DNA of 64,000 nt from Pantoea sp. Eser (GCA_009830035.1 SZZY01000002.1:1-64000); one strand, 5' to 3'. Shown: positions 9,663 through 18,889, counted from the stretch's first letter. The notes: generated from the sequence alone by a model not told the origin. Translations and numbers: made by a program.

Positions 9663-9920
9663 ATCGAATAACGATTAAGCATCAGGATTACATCTATTGG
9701 ATTACGTTACTTCAATCAGTGAGGTCGCACTCACGGTCCAGAGTATGCACGGCATTAAGAAAACAGAAAGTAAACGAAATTATCGGACCTTTTCTGTTAA
9801 TTGATTCAGATCATCGTTAATTCAGTTTCGGATGCCCCGCATCTGTTAAAGAGCTTTTCCATGAAATTAATCGCATGGCTGAGAACGTTATTTAAACCCA
9901 TCCCCCGAAAGGAGAGCACC

Positions 9921-10306
9921 ATGAGCACCGTTAATATCACCGGCAATATTCAGAAAGCCGCGATCACCCAGCTGCGCAGTAAAGCGATTGTCGACGGTAT
10001 TCTGGCCGCCATCTATACCGGCCCGACCAAAGACATGCCACCGCTGCGGCAACGGACTTCGTTAATCACCTGACCCTGCACAATGAAGCCTCCGTGCGCA
10101 CCGCCTGCGGTGACAACTTTGACAAGATTCAGTCCGCCTTTGCCGAACAGGCGCAGGGTATCGCTGAAAAGCTGGCTGATGCAGTTATTGATGCAGATAA
10201 AGCGGAAGTCGAAAGCCAGGTGCAGACCTATGTCGACAACCTGCAGTATAAGCACAGCATTGATAACGGCTCTATCGAGCATGAACAATCAGGAGTAGCC
10301 CTTTAA
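9921..10306 (+). pseudogene. Hypothetical prophage protein, frameshifted
   Basis: ATG 9921 follows a strong ribosome site (AAAGGAGAG) and begins MSTVNITGNIQKAAITQLRS. The frame breaks near 10030-10045 and continues one frame over as TDFVNHLTLHNEASVRT to TAA at 10304-10306, for ~128 residues in all. The rejoined protein is helical and acidic and lacks cysteines after the first third. I do not recognise the family. An in-frame extension upstream (9861-9920, MKLIAWLRTLFKPIPRKEST) precedes the ribosome site and may be a short leader peptide. Position after the tail fibre suggests a cargo or lysis-timing gene, but nothing in the sequence shows function. Confidence 0.55.
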
Positions 10307-10314
10307 TTATCAGG

Positions 10315-10341
10315 CCAATGCCGGGATTCTCCCGGCATTGG
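10315..10341 (+). terminator. Strong hairpin after the hypothetical prophage gene
   Basis: ccaatgccggga / tcccggcattgg forms a perfect 12-bp stem with a three-base loop, nine bases after the stop codon. The T-run is poor, so termination efficiency is uncertain, but placement at the end of a gene and before a new promoter region fits a terminator. Confidence 0.6.
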
Positions 10342-10470
10342 AGCATCCATTTAAACGTCAACTCCTCAATTCAAGCCCACCTTTGTTTTATCAATACAAA
10401 AAAAGCGATCTTTATCAAAACGTTGCGATTGTGCTTTAATGTGCACCCCTTAACTTTTCGAAGAAGCAAC

Positions 10471-11274
10471 GTGTCTGAGCAAAATCTTTCAGGAAAAATC
10501 ATATGGCATGTAGCATGCGATGAATCCGGTATAGACGGGCAACGATTCTATGGATTTGGTTCGCTGTGGATGAAATATCAGAGGCGCGGTGATTTTTATC
10601 GTATTATCAAGGAATTGAGGGAGAAGCACCATTTTTATGAGGAAATAAAATGGCAGAAAGCCCACTCAAAAAAATACGCTGGCTTTTACGTCGAGCTTAT
10701 CGAGTTATTCTTTAAATCCCCCTAGCTAGCCTTCCATTGTATTGTTATCGAAAAATCAAAAGTTAATAAAAAGTTTCATAATGGAGACTTTGATCTGGCC
10801 CGAAGAAAGCACTTCACAAAGCTCCTTATTACTAAAATCAGCAATGTTATTTCGGCACATCCTCTGCGAGAAAGTATCTTCAGAATTGAAGTAGATCCAA
10901 TTGCATCCCGTTATAAGAAGGCTGACGAAGCGTTTCATGTGATTGCCAATAACATCCTGAAAGGGAAGTTTGGAAGACCAGATATTATAAGCAGTGTAAT
11001 AACTAAGGATTCAAAGGCCTCTGAAAACATTCAGATATCTGATTTTCTTTTAGGCGCTGTTATGTGTGCTTTTCAAGGTAAAGCCTCTTCAGAGGCTAAA
11101 CTGAAAGTATCAGAGTTGGTTGCATCTTACTTGAGGTGGAGTGATTTACAGCATGACACATGGCATAACGAGCGAAAATTCAACATATGGTACTTTTATG
11201 ACAGGTCAAGAGGACCTAGAGATATTGAAACAAAGTCAGTAAATCTGAAGTACCCCTTACCGGAAAAGAAGTGA
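10471..11274 (+). pseudogene. DUF3800 domain protein, amber stop
   Basis: From GTG 10471 to TGA after codon 11274 the frame is open except for TAG at 10723-10725. The 267-residue product starts KIIWHVACDESGIDG, the acidic DES motif that opens DUF3800 proteins, followed by RFYGFGSLWM. Further family features are YEEIKWQKAHSKKYAGFY and the second acidic motif IQISDFLLGAV (conserved Asp in the RNase H-like fold). The stop sits in CCCTAGCTAG; Trp (TGG) there would recreate a CCTGG Dcm site. DUF3800 proteins are frequent in prophages and defence islands and are suspected nucleases, but their reaction is not established. The gene stands alone between two non-coding gaps, like a cargo (moron) gene, and is AT-richer than the tail genes. 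Confidence 0.75.
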
Positions 11275-11614
11275 TGCTGATGTCGACCTCACAGCCGACA
11301 TGGTTGGAGTTCCAGACCATTGATCGAGTCGAAGTTACCAACTTGGCGGTTTACTTCTGGGAGCCGCCTCTTCATTCCCAAATTCATTAATTATTCTAGA
11401 ACAAAGACATCAGGCAGGTCAGTGTGGCGTATGTTACTGTTTCCTGCGATTGCAGCATACTGTTGATGCACTTTCATAATTTAGCTGAATACTTTTACAC
11501 CACTTTCCCGCCTCACCCCTGTAACTGTCGCCAGACCATACCCCTTATTTATGATTGCATCCGTCGATCAATCAAAAGGAATTGATCGTTTTAAAAGATC
11601 AAAAGAGGCTATAG
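11275..11614. other. Gene-free stretch upstream of dam
   Basis: About 340 bases without a supportable ORF. The last 60 bases hold AT-rich sequence and two copies of a GATC-containing word (aattgatcg near 11580 and aaaagatca near 11594) just before the methylase start. GATC sites there could allow feedback by the encoded methylase. I see no other structure. Confidence 0.4.
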
Positions 11615-12400
11615 ATGAAAACAACTATCATCCCGTGGGTGGGTGGAAAACGTAAACTGGCTAAACATCTTCTCCCGCTTTTTCCGGCTCACACATGCTA
11701 TGTCGAGCCGTTCTGTGGTGGCGCAGCTTTATTCTTTATGAAGGAGCAGTCAAAAGCAGAAGTGCTAAACGACATCAACGGCGACATCGTTAATCTTTAT
11801 CGCGTTATTCAGAACCACCTGGAAGAGTTTATAAAGCAGTTTAAATGGGCTTTAACCAGCCGTGAGATGTTTAAATGGTTGAAGGACACTCCACCTGAGA
11901 CATTAACCGATATCCAGCGCGCCGCGCGTTTCTACTATCTGCAAAAACTCTCGTTCGGATCAAAGGTCGAGGGCCGTACATTTGGGACAAGTGCCACCAG
12001 TCCATCACGGCTGAATATCCTGCGTATGGAAGAAACCCTGTCTGAAGCCTGGTTACGGTTGCACCGGGTAGCAATAGAACACCTTGACTGGCAGGAGTGC
12101 ATGGGTAGGTATGATCGTACCGGCACGCTGTTTTATCTCGATCCACCATACTGGAAAACCCAGGGCTACGGCGTTCCGTTCGGCATGAACCAGTACGAGC
12201 AGATGGCTGAGCTGGCCAGGACGGCTAAAGGTTATGTGATGATATCGGTCAATGACCACCCGGACATGCGCCGGGTGTTTAGCGGGCTGGAAATGAAGAG
12301 CGTTGAAACGACTTATTCAGTTGGTGGTAACAATGGCCATAAAGCCGCTGAGCTTATTATCACTAATTTCAAGCCGTCACCTGATAAGACGATGCCTTAA
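11615..12400 (+). CDS. Phage DNA adenine N6-methylase (D12 class, Dam-like)
   Basis: An intact 261-residue class D12 adenine methyltransferase. Motif I is near the start (IIPWVGGKRKLAKHLLPLFP) and the AdoMet-contact segment YVEPFCGGAALFF follows. The catalytic motif IV is DPPYW at about residue 179. A later AELIITNF matches the end of the domain. The family methylates adenine, usually in GATC, and prophage versions protect phage DNA or alter host gene control. The start ATG has an upstream AAGAGG-like ribosome site. It stands at the edge of the prophage, next to a convergent small gene overlapping its last 32 bases, and its codon use resembles the phage genes more than the chromosomal flank. 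Confidence 0.88.
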   Translation: MKTTIIPWVGGKRKLAKHLLPLFPAHTCYVEPFCGGAALFFMKEQSKAEVLNDINGDIVNLYRVIQNHLEEFIKQFKWALTSREMFKWLKDTPPETLTDIQRAARFYYLQKLSFGSKVEGRTFGTSATSPSRLNILRMEETLSEAWLRLHRVAIEHLDWQECMGRYDRTGTLFYLDPPYWKTQGYGVPFGMNQYEQMAELARTAKGYVMISVNDHPDMRRVFSGLEMKSVETTYSVGGNNGHKAAELIITNFKPSPDKTMP

Positions 12401-12605
12401 ATGTCTCTGTAAGCCGCCACAAGCCGTTATTCTCGGTGGCTACATCAAATGCCGCCATCTGCTCAAGCATGAAGCGGGTAGCGTGCTCACTGCCTTTAGT
12501 AATAAAGAGGATGGCCTGAAGCGTCAGCGCCGGTGCCTGGTTTAATGCTGAGACTATGTCGCAGGCGTCGTCCGTCATGGTCTGACGGATACGTGAGAAG
12601 TTCAC
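12369..12605 (-). CDS. Hypothetical small prophage protein
   Basis: A 78-residue protein starting at GTG 12605, with a good ribosome site (AGAAGGAA) eight bases upstream. The product (MNFSRIRQTMTDDACDIVSALNQ...) is a predicted all-helical soluble protein with a Leu/Ala-rich core and no transmembrane segment. It converges on and overlaps the end of the methylase gene. I do not recognise the family. The composition and convergent orientation could suit a small phage regulator, but that is a guess. Confidence 0.5.
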   Translation of the reverse strand: MNFSRIRQTMTDDACDIVSALNQAPALTLQAILFITKGSEHATRFMLEQMAAFDVATENNGLWRLTETFKASSYQVTA

Positions 12606-12742
12606 AATAAATTCCTTCTGAATGGTGAAAAATCACACAAGCATGTGCTGCTGGGCACACTAACTCGGTAAATTCGACCAGTCCAGCAGAGAAGAGAGTG
12701 AAATGCGGGAGGCAAAGGGTAGTATAAATATTAAGCTATTTT

Positions 12743-12794
12743 GAAAGGTATTTGATTCTTCACCGAGACCTAAAACCCAAATCAAATACCTTTC
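12743..12794. repeat. Perfect 15-bp inverted repeat at the prophage/exoX boundary
   Basis: gaaaggtatttgatt (12743-12757) and its exact reverse complement (12780-12794) are separated by 22 bases. The pair lies between the last prophage gene and the 3' end of exoX, and has no T-run on either side. It could be a terminator stem, or a recombinase or regulator binding site at the prophage edge. Confidence 0.55.
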
Positions 12795-12820
12795 GAATCA
12801 GTATCAAAAAATTTTCCGCG

Positions 12821-13550
12821 CTACAAAACCGATAACAACCTGTTGCTGCTGTGTACCGACATGGATGCTGGCCACGGCGGCAAGTCCGGCCGGCGATGGA
12901 GTACACCTTTATCCTCGGGCTGGCGCAAATCGGTCACGTTATCCAGCATCCATTTCAGATAGCCTGGATCTTTACGGGCGATCACCGCAATCGCCTGGCC
13001 GCGGTATTTGCCGAACGGCAGAATATCGTCGCGCTGGGCCGCCGGTTGCGACCGCACGATCATTTCGGACGCGCTCCAGCCCGAGGTCTCCATGATGCGA
13101 ATCAACAGCGCGGCGGTGACATAACAGTCATACAGTGCGCGGTGCGCATGCAGATCCGCTGGTGGCGTCACGTCCAGCTTCAGCGAGTGCCGCAGTGCCT
13201 GGTTGCCATATTTAATGCCCGGCCACAGCTGACGCGCCAGCTGCATGGTGCATATCCACTCTCCGTACATCTCCGGCAGCATGCGGCGGTCAAAGCTGGC
13301 GTTATGCGCCACGCAGAATACGCTGCCGTGCGTGGTAGCGCGAGATCGCCTGTTCAATGGTCGGCTTGTCGGCCACCATCGCTTCGGTAATGCGATGCAC
13401 CGCCATCGCCTGACGGCTGATAGGGCGGTCGGGCTGGATCAGGTCGCTCATCGGATTGACTATCTGACCGTTGATCACGTCGACCGAGGCCACTTCCACC
13501 ACGCCGCCCTGCAGGCCGCAGGTTTCGGTATCAATTACGCGTAATATCAT
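12821..13550 (-). pseudogene. exoX: Exodeoxyribonuclease X, frameshifted
   Basis: ExoX is a DnaQ-family 3'-5' DNA exonuclease involved in mismatch repair and UV resistance. The first frame (from ATG 13550) gives [25 protein letters not shown], with the DxE metal site. The second gives VAHNASFDRRMLPEMYGEWICTM (ExoII), LHAHRALYDCYVTAALL (ExoIII, HxxxxxD) and FGKYRGQ. The frames separate around 13335-13345, just before VAHNASFD, so one small indel breaks the gene. After [12 protein letters not shown] the C-terminus no longer resembles E. coli ExoX (220 residues there), suggesting a second change near the prophage boundary. The start overlaps the holE stop (TAATG), so the two genes are coupled. 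Confidence 0.82.
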
Positions 13551-13780
13551 TATTTCATCTTCGGTTCATAAGGCAGACGCGACAGGCTGAGTGAGGCCTG
13601 GCGATAGTGCATCAGACGCTGGCGAAACCAGTCGCGCAGGGCTTCTGGCTGTTCCTGTGCGACCATCTCTGCGACCACCGGCATGTTATAACGTTCTTTG
13701 AACGCCACGCCCGCTGCCGCCAGATCGACATTGATTTTTTCTTTCTCTTCCCGGTATAGCTGGGCAAGGTTATGGCCCAT
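13550..13780 (-). CDS. holE: DNA polymerase III subunit theta
   Basis: A 76-residue protein, the normal size for theta, which binds the proofreading epsilon subunit in the polymerase III core. The chosen start gives [31 protein letters not shown] ribosome site lies upstream and a longer in-frame extension was discarded for lack of similarity. The conserved segment [19 protein letters not shown] and the C-terminal FRQRLMHYR are present. It lies upstream of exoX with a one-base overlap; E. coli has holE and exoX as close neighbours too. Confidence 0.92.
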   Translation of the reverse strand: MGHNLAQLYREEKEKINVDLAAAGVAFKERYNMPVVAEMVAQEQPEALRDWFRQRLMHYRQASLSLSRLPYEPKMK

Positions 13781-13932
13781 AGTGTTCTCCTGATGATGTG
13801 GGGCAAAAGTAATGTTTTCGCCGGTCTGAATCAAGGGTTTAAGGATCGCATCGCTGGCCTCGACACCACAAATAGAGCAGCGTATCCTTTCGCCACGTTT
13901 GTCGCGTCAACGGTTGTTAAAAGGATGATCTT

Positions 13933-14739
13933 GTGCAGAAAAAACCGGTTTCCCGCATGATTATTGCGCTGGCGGCGGCCGCTGGCCTCGCCTTCAGCCA
14001 GTCGGCGCTGGCACATGCGCATCTTCAGTCATCAAGCTTGGCGGCTGACGCGAAGGTGATCCATTCAACGGCTGCGTTAACGCTCAATTTTAGCGAAGAT
14101 ATCGAGGCGGCATTCAGCGGCGTGACCTTGCTGGATTCGGCCCAACAGCCGGTGGCAACGGCAACCGGCAAAGCGCGCGTCGAGCCAAAGTACGCCAGTC
14201 GTCTGATTGTCGATCTGCCTCAGCCGCTTAACGCCGGCAGTTACCGGGTTAACTGGCATGTGCTGTCGGTCGATGGGCATAAAACCTCAGGAAGCTACCG
14301 CTTCAGCAATCGTGGTGGATTCCGTCTGGGTGATGCTGCGCGGGTTGCATTTTGCCGCCCTGATGCTGCTAACCGCCAGAGCATGTTATTGCGCGCTGCT
14401 GGCACCGGCGCGCTATCGTCCACGGCTGACGATCTGCTTAAATCCGTTGTTGCAGTGGAGCGCGTGGCTAGCGCTGCTGAGCGCACTGGCAATGCTGGGC
14501 TGCCAGAACGTATTGATGAGCGGCGACAGTGCCAATCTGACCGATGGCGCGATCTGGCTGGCAGTGCTCGGCACCCGCTTCGGCGCGGTGTGGCAGTGGG
14601 AGATGCTGTTCGGCGTCTTTGCCGTCGCTGGTCTGTGGCTGAAGGGCCGGCTGCGCGCGCAGACACTGCTGCTGGCGTGCGGAGTGGTTGGGCTGGTCAG
14701 CGTTTTTGCCACGCTGTCGCCGGCCTGAATATTATTTAG
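13933..14739 (+). CDS. copC: CopC-type periplasmic copper-binding protein (YobA), read-through end
   Basis: Residues 1-27 are a signal peptide (MIIALAAAAGLAFSQSALA) and cleavage before HAHL leaves an N-terminal His, the copper ligand of CopC proteins. The beta-sandwich follows, with LTLNFSEDIEAAF and the second ligand motif LSVDGHKTSGSYRFS. The native protein should stop at about residue 126 (14310). Here the frame runs on to 14739 through the copD gene in the wrong frame, so the last ~140 residues are meaningless. A small indel near 14305-14315 must have removed the normal stop. GTG 13933 is the start used. The copper-binding domain itself is complete, so this half may still be functional if the tail is tolerated. 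Confidence 0.75.
   Translation: MQKKPVSRMIIALAAAAGLAFSQSALAHAHLQSSSLAADAKVIHSTAALTLNFSEDIEAAFSGVTLLDSAQQPVATATGKARVEPKYASRLIVDLPQPLNAGSYRVNWHVLSVDGHKTSGSYRFSNRGGFRLGDAARVAFCRPDAANRQSMLLRAAGTGALSSTADDLLKSVVAVERVASAAERTGNAGLPERIDERRQCQSDRWRDLAGSARHPLRRGVAVGDAVRRLCRRWSVAEGPAARADTAAGVRSGWAGQRFCHAVAGLNII
14311..14728 (+). pseudogene. CopD-like copper resistance membrane protein (YebZ), truncated
   Basis: The frame containing LRGLHFAALMLLTARACYC, LLQWSAWLALLSALAMLGCQ and FGAVWQWEMLFGVFAVAGLWL is the N-terminal half of YebZ/CopD, an inner-membrane protein partnered with CopC. It has no own start because the copC-copD junction is damaged. It stops after VFATLSPA at ~14728, while the family is about 290 residues, so roughly the last 150 residues (several membrane helices) are deleted. 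The yebY gene follows 31 bases later, so the deletion ended just before it. Sequencing error cannot produce this loss. Confidence 0.8.
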
Positions 14740-14758
14740 AAATGCGTAAAGGTAAGTT

Positions 14759-15106
14759 ATGTTGCTGAAGAAAGTGATTCCCGCAGTCCTGTTGTTATCC
14801 GTATGCGGCCAGGCGCTGGCGGCGCAGATCATTACCGTCAGCCGCTTTGAGATCGGTAAAGACAAGTGGCCGTTTAACCGCGAAGAAGTGATGCTGACCT
14901 GTGAGAAAGACGGCTCATTGTTTGCCATCAACCCCAGCACCCTGATGCAATATCCGTTGAATGACAAAGCGGATCAGCTGTTCAAAACCAAACAGGTAAA
15001 AGCACAGCCGATCAGCGTGATTCAGAGCGAAGATAAAGCCAATCCAGGCCATATGATGAGCCTGCAGCCGATCGTTGAGCGCACTCAGGCGCTGTGTAGT
15101 AAATAA
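14759..15106 (+). CDS. yebY: YebY family DUF2511 periplasmic protein
   Basis: An intact 115-residue protein. Residues 1-21 form a signal peptide ([16 protein letters not shown]). The mature part has [17 protein letters not shown], an [17 protein letters not shown] stretch and two cysteines (about positions 48 and 113) that could form a disulphide. It belongs to the DUF2511/YebY family of unknown function, always close to the copCD-like genes, which suggests a link to metal handling in the periplasm. ATG 14759 has an AAGGTAAG ribosome site. It is undamaged although its upstream partner copD is broken. Confidence 0.88.
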   Translation: MLLKKVIPAVLLLSVCGQALAAQIITVSRFEIGKDKWPFNREEVMLTCEKDGSLFAINPSTLMQYPLNDKADQLFKTKQVKAQPISVIQSEDKANPGHMMSLQPIVERTQALCSK

Positions 15107-15243
15107 ATCCGCCGGGTGCAGCGCTGCGCTGTACCCGAATTCTGCTGTTTTCTGCCGTTGCGATCACAAACTGTTTCAGTTTCGGGCCCTCAGCCTCGCG
15201 TTGACTGGCAAAACCCCGCTCGCTGTTCTAATCTTAAACTTTC

Positions 15244-15342
15244 AAGGCGAAACCGCCTGCAAGAATGCCAACTTTTAGCGCACGGCTCCCTGAGAGCCAT
15301 TTCCCTGGACCGAATATAGGAATCGTATTCGGTCTTTTTTTG
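15244..15342 (+). ncRNA. sdsR: SdsR (RyeB) small RNA
   Basis: The block from about 15262 to 15342 nearly matches E. coli SdsR: the conserved core atgccaacttttagcgcacg, a small stem around ccctgag, then ccatttccctggaccgaata and the terminator stem accgaata/tattcggt followed by seven T residues. The 5' part (caaggcgaaaccgcctgc) forms a short stem. SdsR is a sigma-S dependent, Hfq-binding sRNA that represses outer-membrane and mismatch-repair mRNAs. In E. coli it lies between pphA and yebY; here yebY is adjacent but pphA is 19 kb away. The upstream ctaatcttaaact could be its -10 region. The antisense partner SraC (RyeA) may also be transcribed from the minus strand here, but I cannot place its ends. 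Confidence 0.9.
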
Positions 15343-15626
15343 TTTAGCATTTCTCAACAATTACTTTTGGTAAATCAGGCAGTTAAACCCCAACCTGTTG
15401 CCTTCTGTTCTACTCTGCCGGAGCCTGTGATGCCCAATTCCAGAGTGCATTCATCAGCCGCTGATCGTGTTTATGGCACATAGACGCAGAAGTTCAGCGC
15501 GTTAATCAATCACCAGCAGCTTGTACCTGCACATACCTTCAACATCACCACCCTCAAGCCGCCAGTAAACTTGTGATCGCTGACGTTTGGCTTATCCTTA
15601 AGGCTTAATCAAAGGGAGGTATGTTT

Positions 15627-16646
15627 ATGAAGGCTGCAATTGCGAATAGTGAGCACCAGGTTGATGTTGTAGAAAAAACTCTGCGCCCGCTGAAGAATGG
15701 CGAGGCACGGCTTAGGATGGAGTGCTGCGGAGTTTGCCATACCGATCTGCACGTCAAGAACGGTGACTTTGGCGACAAAACGGGCGTGACGCTCGGTCAT
15801 GAAGGTATTGGTATCGTTGAGGAAGTGGCGCCCGATGTTGCCTCGCTTAAGCCGGGCGATCGCGCCAGCGTGGCGTGGTTCTTCAAGGGCTGCGGCCACT
15901 GCGAATACTGTAACTCAGGTAATGAAACACTCTGTCGCGATGTGGTGAATGCCGGTTATACCGTTGACGGCGGCATGGCTGAAGAGTGCATCGTGGTAGC
16001 AGATTATTCGGTCAAAGTACCAGAAGGACTTGACCCTTACGCCGCCAGCAGTGTCACCTGCGCTGGCGTTACCACTTATAAAGCGGTGAAAGTATCGGAG
16101 GTCAAACCGGGTCAATGGATTGCCATCTATGGTCTCGGCGGATTGGGCAACCTCGCATTGCAGTACGCGAAGAATGTTTTCAACGCCAAAGTTATCGCTG
16201 TTGACATCAGTGATGCGCAGCTTGAACTGGCAAAACAGATGGGCGCCGATCTGGTGGTTAACTCCGCCACTCAAGATGCAGCCGCGGTGATTCAGGAAAA
16301 AACCGGTGGCGCGCATGCGGCAGTAGTAACTGCCGTCGCCAAAGCGGCCTTTAACTCGGCGGTGGACGCAGTCAGAGCCGGTAGTCGGGTAGTGGCTGTC
16401 GGGCTTCCGCCTGAAGAGATGAGCCTGAATATTCCGCGACTGGTGCTCGACGGCATTCAGGTGGCCGGCTCGCTGGTCGGAACGCGTAACGATTTGGCAG
16501 AAGCTTTCCAGTTTGCTGCCGAAGGAAAAGTGGTGCCGAAAGTCACCAAAAGGAAGATCGGCGAGATCAATACCATCTTCGATGAGATGATCCATGGAAA
16601 AATTCGCGGAAGGATGGTGATCGACTTTACCGGTGAATCCGCCTGA
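15627..16646 (+). CDS. adhP: Zinc-dependent alcohol dehydrogenase, AdhP type
   Basis: An intact 339-residue medium-chain alcohol dehydrogenase oxidising primary alcohols such as ethanol with NAD+. ATG 15627 is preferred over 15621 because a GGGAGG site lies seven bases before it. Catalytic zinc ligands: [10 protein letters not shown], the GHEGIG His and the later Cys in [14 protein letters not shown]. The structural zinc cluster has the four cysteines in [15 protein letters not shown]. The Rossmann motif is GLGGLGN around residue 170. E. coli adhP is elsewhere in the genome, so its presence after sdsR marks the start of a lineage-specific insertion. A clear terminator follows. Confidence 0.92.
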   Translation: MKAAIANSEHQVDVVEKTLRPLKNGEARLRMECCGVCHTDLHVKNGDFGDKTGVTLGHEGIGIVEEVAPDVASLKPGDRASVAWFFKGCGHCEYCNSGNETLCRDVVNAGYTVDGGMAEECIVVADYSVKVPEGLDPYAASSVTCAGVTTYKAVKVSEVKPGQWIAIYGLGGLGNLALQYAKNVFNAKVIAVDISDAQLELAKQMGADLVVNSATQDAAAVIQEKTGGAHAAVVTAVAKAAFNSAVDAVRAGSRVVAVGLPPEEMSLNIPRLVLDGIQVAGSLVGTRNDLAEAFQFAAEGKVVPKVTKRKIGEINTIFDEMIHGKIRGRMVIDFTGESA

Positions 16647-16671
16647 TCATCGCCAGCAATCCCGAATTTAA

Positions 16672-16694
16672 GCCCGCCTAGTGCGGGCCTTTTT
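16672..16694 (+). terminator. Terminator of adhP
   Basis: gcccgc/gcgggc stem with a five-base loop at 16672-16688, followed by five T residues; 26 bases after the adhP stop. The loop contains ctag. Confidence 0.8.
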
Positions 16695-16867
16695 ACGCCT
16701 AGACCTTTATAAAGCAGGGCCGGGCAGTCATCCCACCTCATCATTATATCTTCAATGATTAATAAGCGCTGCTTTATATTTCTCGATGTGTCTTTGACTT
16801 GTACTCTACCGGTAACATTATAGTGTGAAGAAGCGGTTTAAATACACACAACTGAAAGAGGATATTT

Positions 16868-17005
16868 ATGGCGAAACATCACTGGATAAAACAGATTGAA
16901 TTAACGGTAATTTTGCTATTCGCGCTGATGCTGGCTTATCTCGCTATCACCGGCGTTTTGTCATCAACCGGCATCGACCATTCATGGCCGTATCCCATTA
17001 AGTAA
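16868..17005 (+). CDS. Small single-span membrane protein, 45 residues
   Basis: ATG 16868 follows AAAGAGGA (six-base spacing). The 45-codon frame ends at TAA 17003-17005. The peptide has a basic start (MAKHHWIKQIE), one strong membrane span (LTVILLFALMLAYLAITGVL) and a short polar end (HSWPYPIK), a normal layout for enterobacterial small membrane proteins. Upstream gtactctaccggtaacattata could hold a promoter. I do not recognise the family. Confidence 0.6.
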   Translation: MAKHHWIKQIELTVILLFALMLAYLAITGVLSSTGIDHSWPYPIK

Positions 17006-17732
17006 CAGCGCTTTGCACTAGGGAAAACTAAATTCCTATAAATTTGATCAATAAAATGCCCGTTTCGAGGCACCCTATCAGAGCAGAAAAAGAGAACAAG
17101 GACGGCACTAGCAAGAAAGCTGATGTGTTAAAAAAGCACTTCATCCGCTCGGTAGTAAAGTGTTCGTAAGACTCCAGTGCGCGCAGGTTCATTCATCAGA
17201 CGGTTTTCACGGAGCAGTGAGCAGGGCAGGCTTGCCGTTCCGGGGACCAGTAAACACTGGATTGATGACAATGAGTTAAACCTGCCAGCCGGTGATTTAG
17301 CTATGACGTTCTTTTCCCGAACATCACGCCGGAAAGGGGTAAGCGTATTTTTAAGGCGAATGACTCTGATTGTCTGACATAGTATTAACTGTAAGATCAT
17401 ACTCAATGGTTATTGTATAAAATGAATCACATTTAAGTAAAAACCCTCTGCTGAATGAGGCGTCAGTCACTGCCTGTACTGTAATCTCGCTAAAGGAGGA
17501 GAGTTAGCATCCTCAATCAGGATATAAAAATATAGATAATAATTACTGATAATCAGTGCTAAAAAACGCGGGCAAGCCAGTCGGGGCAAATGCGCTTAAT
17601 TCGACTGATAGCGTTGCCTTTTCCGGTTATTAGTGATTATGTAATATTGCCATAACCCATTGTCTCTCAGACATGAGAGACATCAGGTAGCATTGGTTAA
17701 ATCAAATAATAATTCTCCGGGAGTATATCAGG
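17006..17732. other. 727-base gene-free stretch before the glycosylation island
   Basis: AT-rich sequence without a supportable ORF. The ORF-like reading on 17128-17406 lacks family similarity and a ribosome site. At about 17691 the word ggtagcat, eight bases of which fit the end of the ops element consensus, occurs 35 bases before the first glycosylation gene; this is weak evidence for RfaH control. The stretch marks the left edge of the AT-rich island. Confidence 0.4.
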
Positions 17733-18889
17733 ATGGCTATAAGTAACGATATTTATGTAACCAGCCCCCTGTTACCTCCACTATCAGAATTCTATCCGTA
17801 CCTGGAGGAGATCTGGAAAAATAAGCAGCTGACGAACAATGGCCCATTCCATCGTCAGCTGGAACTGTCACTGGCAGACTATTTAGGGTGTAAGCACATT
17901 TCATTATTTTCGAATGGCACGCTAGCATTGTTATGTGCGATTCGTGCTTTGGTGATCAGTGGAGAGGTCATCACGACACCGTATTCTTTTGTGGCCACTT
18001 CACATTCACTCTCCTGGAGCGGCCTGAAACCGGTATTTGTTGATATTGATCCGGTTACCGGCAATCTGGATCCCGATAAAATCGAGCAGGCTATTACACC
18101 CCAGACAACGGCAATATTGACGGTTCACTGTTATGGTATACCTGCGGATGTAGAAAAAATTGATGCGCTGGCGACAAAACATGGATTAAAAGCGATTTAT
18201 GATGCAGCACACGCTTTTGACGTAACCCGTGAAGGCAATTCAATTTTGCAACATGGTGATTTATCCATACTGAGTTTCCATGCGACCAAAGTTTTGAATA
18301 CAGTTGAAGGTGGCGCTATTATATGTCCAGATCTAGAAACAAAAAGCCATATTGATCGTTTAAAAAATTTTGGTTTTTCAAGTGAAACCACAGTGGATGC
18401 TGTTGGTATAAATGCCAAGATGAACGAATTGCAAGCCGCTTTTGGACTGCTACAACTTAAACATATTGATCATGCACTTTTACAGCGGAAAGAGTGTTAC
18501 CAGCGATACAGACAAGCATTTTGTCACCTCGCGGGTTCAAAAATTATTCAACCTGATGCACATGTAAGCTGGAACTATGCCTATTTTCCGTTATTTATTG
18601 GTCCGGACTTAAACTGCAGTCGCGATGAGATTTATACCGCTTTAAAAACTAGGGGATAATGGCTCGCCGTTATTTCTTTCCACTGATCAGCGATTTTCCG
18701 GTTTACTCCGGCCTGGCAAGCGCGAATCCTGACAATCTACCAGTAGCACGGCGACTGGCAAACTAGGTGCTTTGTCTGCCAACCTATGCAGGTTTATCTG
18801 CAGAGGATCAACAGCGCGTGATTGACGTTATTCTTAAGGTGGCCGCTAAGCATTGTTCCGATAGTTTTAAAGAGCGAGAAACAGTATGA
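17733..18889 (+). pseudogene. DegT/DnrJ/EryC1 sugar aminotransferase (VioA-like), disrupted
   Basis: A PLP aminotransferase of the DegT family that would aminate a nucleotide-linked 4-keto-6-deoxy sugar (for example dTDP-viosamine formation). Visible motifs: FSNGTLALLCAIRAL (sugar and phosphate contacts), ITTPYSFVATSHS, AIYDAAHAFDV (Asp of the PLP ring), SFHATKVLNTVEGGAI with the Schiff-base Lys in HATK, and GINAKMNELQAAFG. The first frame stops at 18659. A one-base shift near 18652 restores RRYFFPLISDFPVYSG. A TAG at 18764-18766 in that continuation (aac TAG gtg) replaces a Gln codon, turning CCAGG into CTAGG. Full length would be ~385 residues, normal for the family. It is the first gene of the island. 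Confidence 0.85.

Noticed and set aside
1..12605. A tailocin (phage-tail bacteriocin) instead of a prophage
   Set aside because: Tail genes fit both, but the window lacks the left end; methylase and cargo genes at the right favour a prophage. Not decidable here.
15075..15483. Three short frames over the sdsR locus
   Set aside because: They overlap the conserved sRNA core and have no ribosome sites or family similarity.
17128..17406. 92-codon minus-strand frame in the gap before the island
   Set aside because: No ribosome site, no domain, and unusual composition; likely chance.
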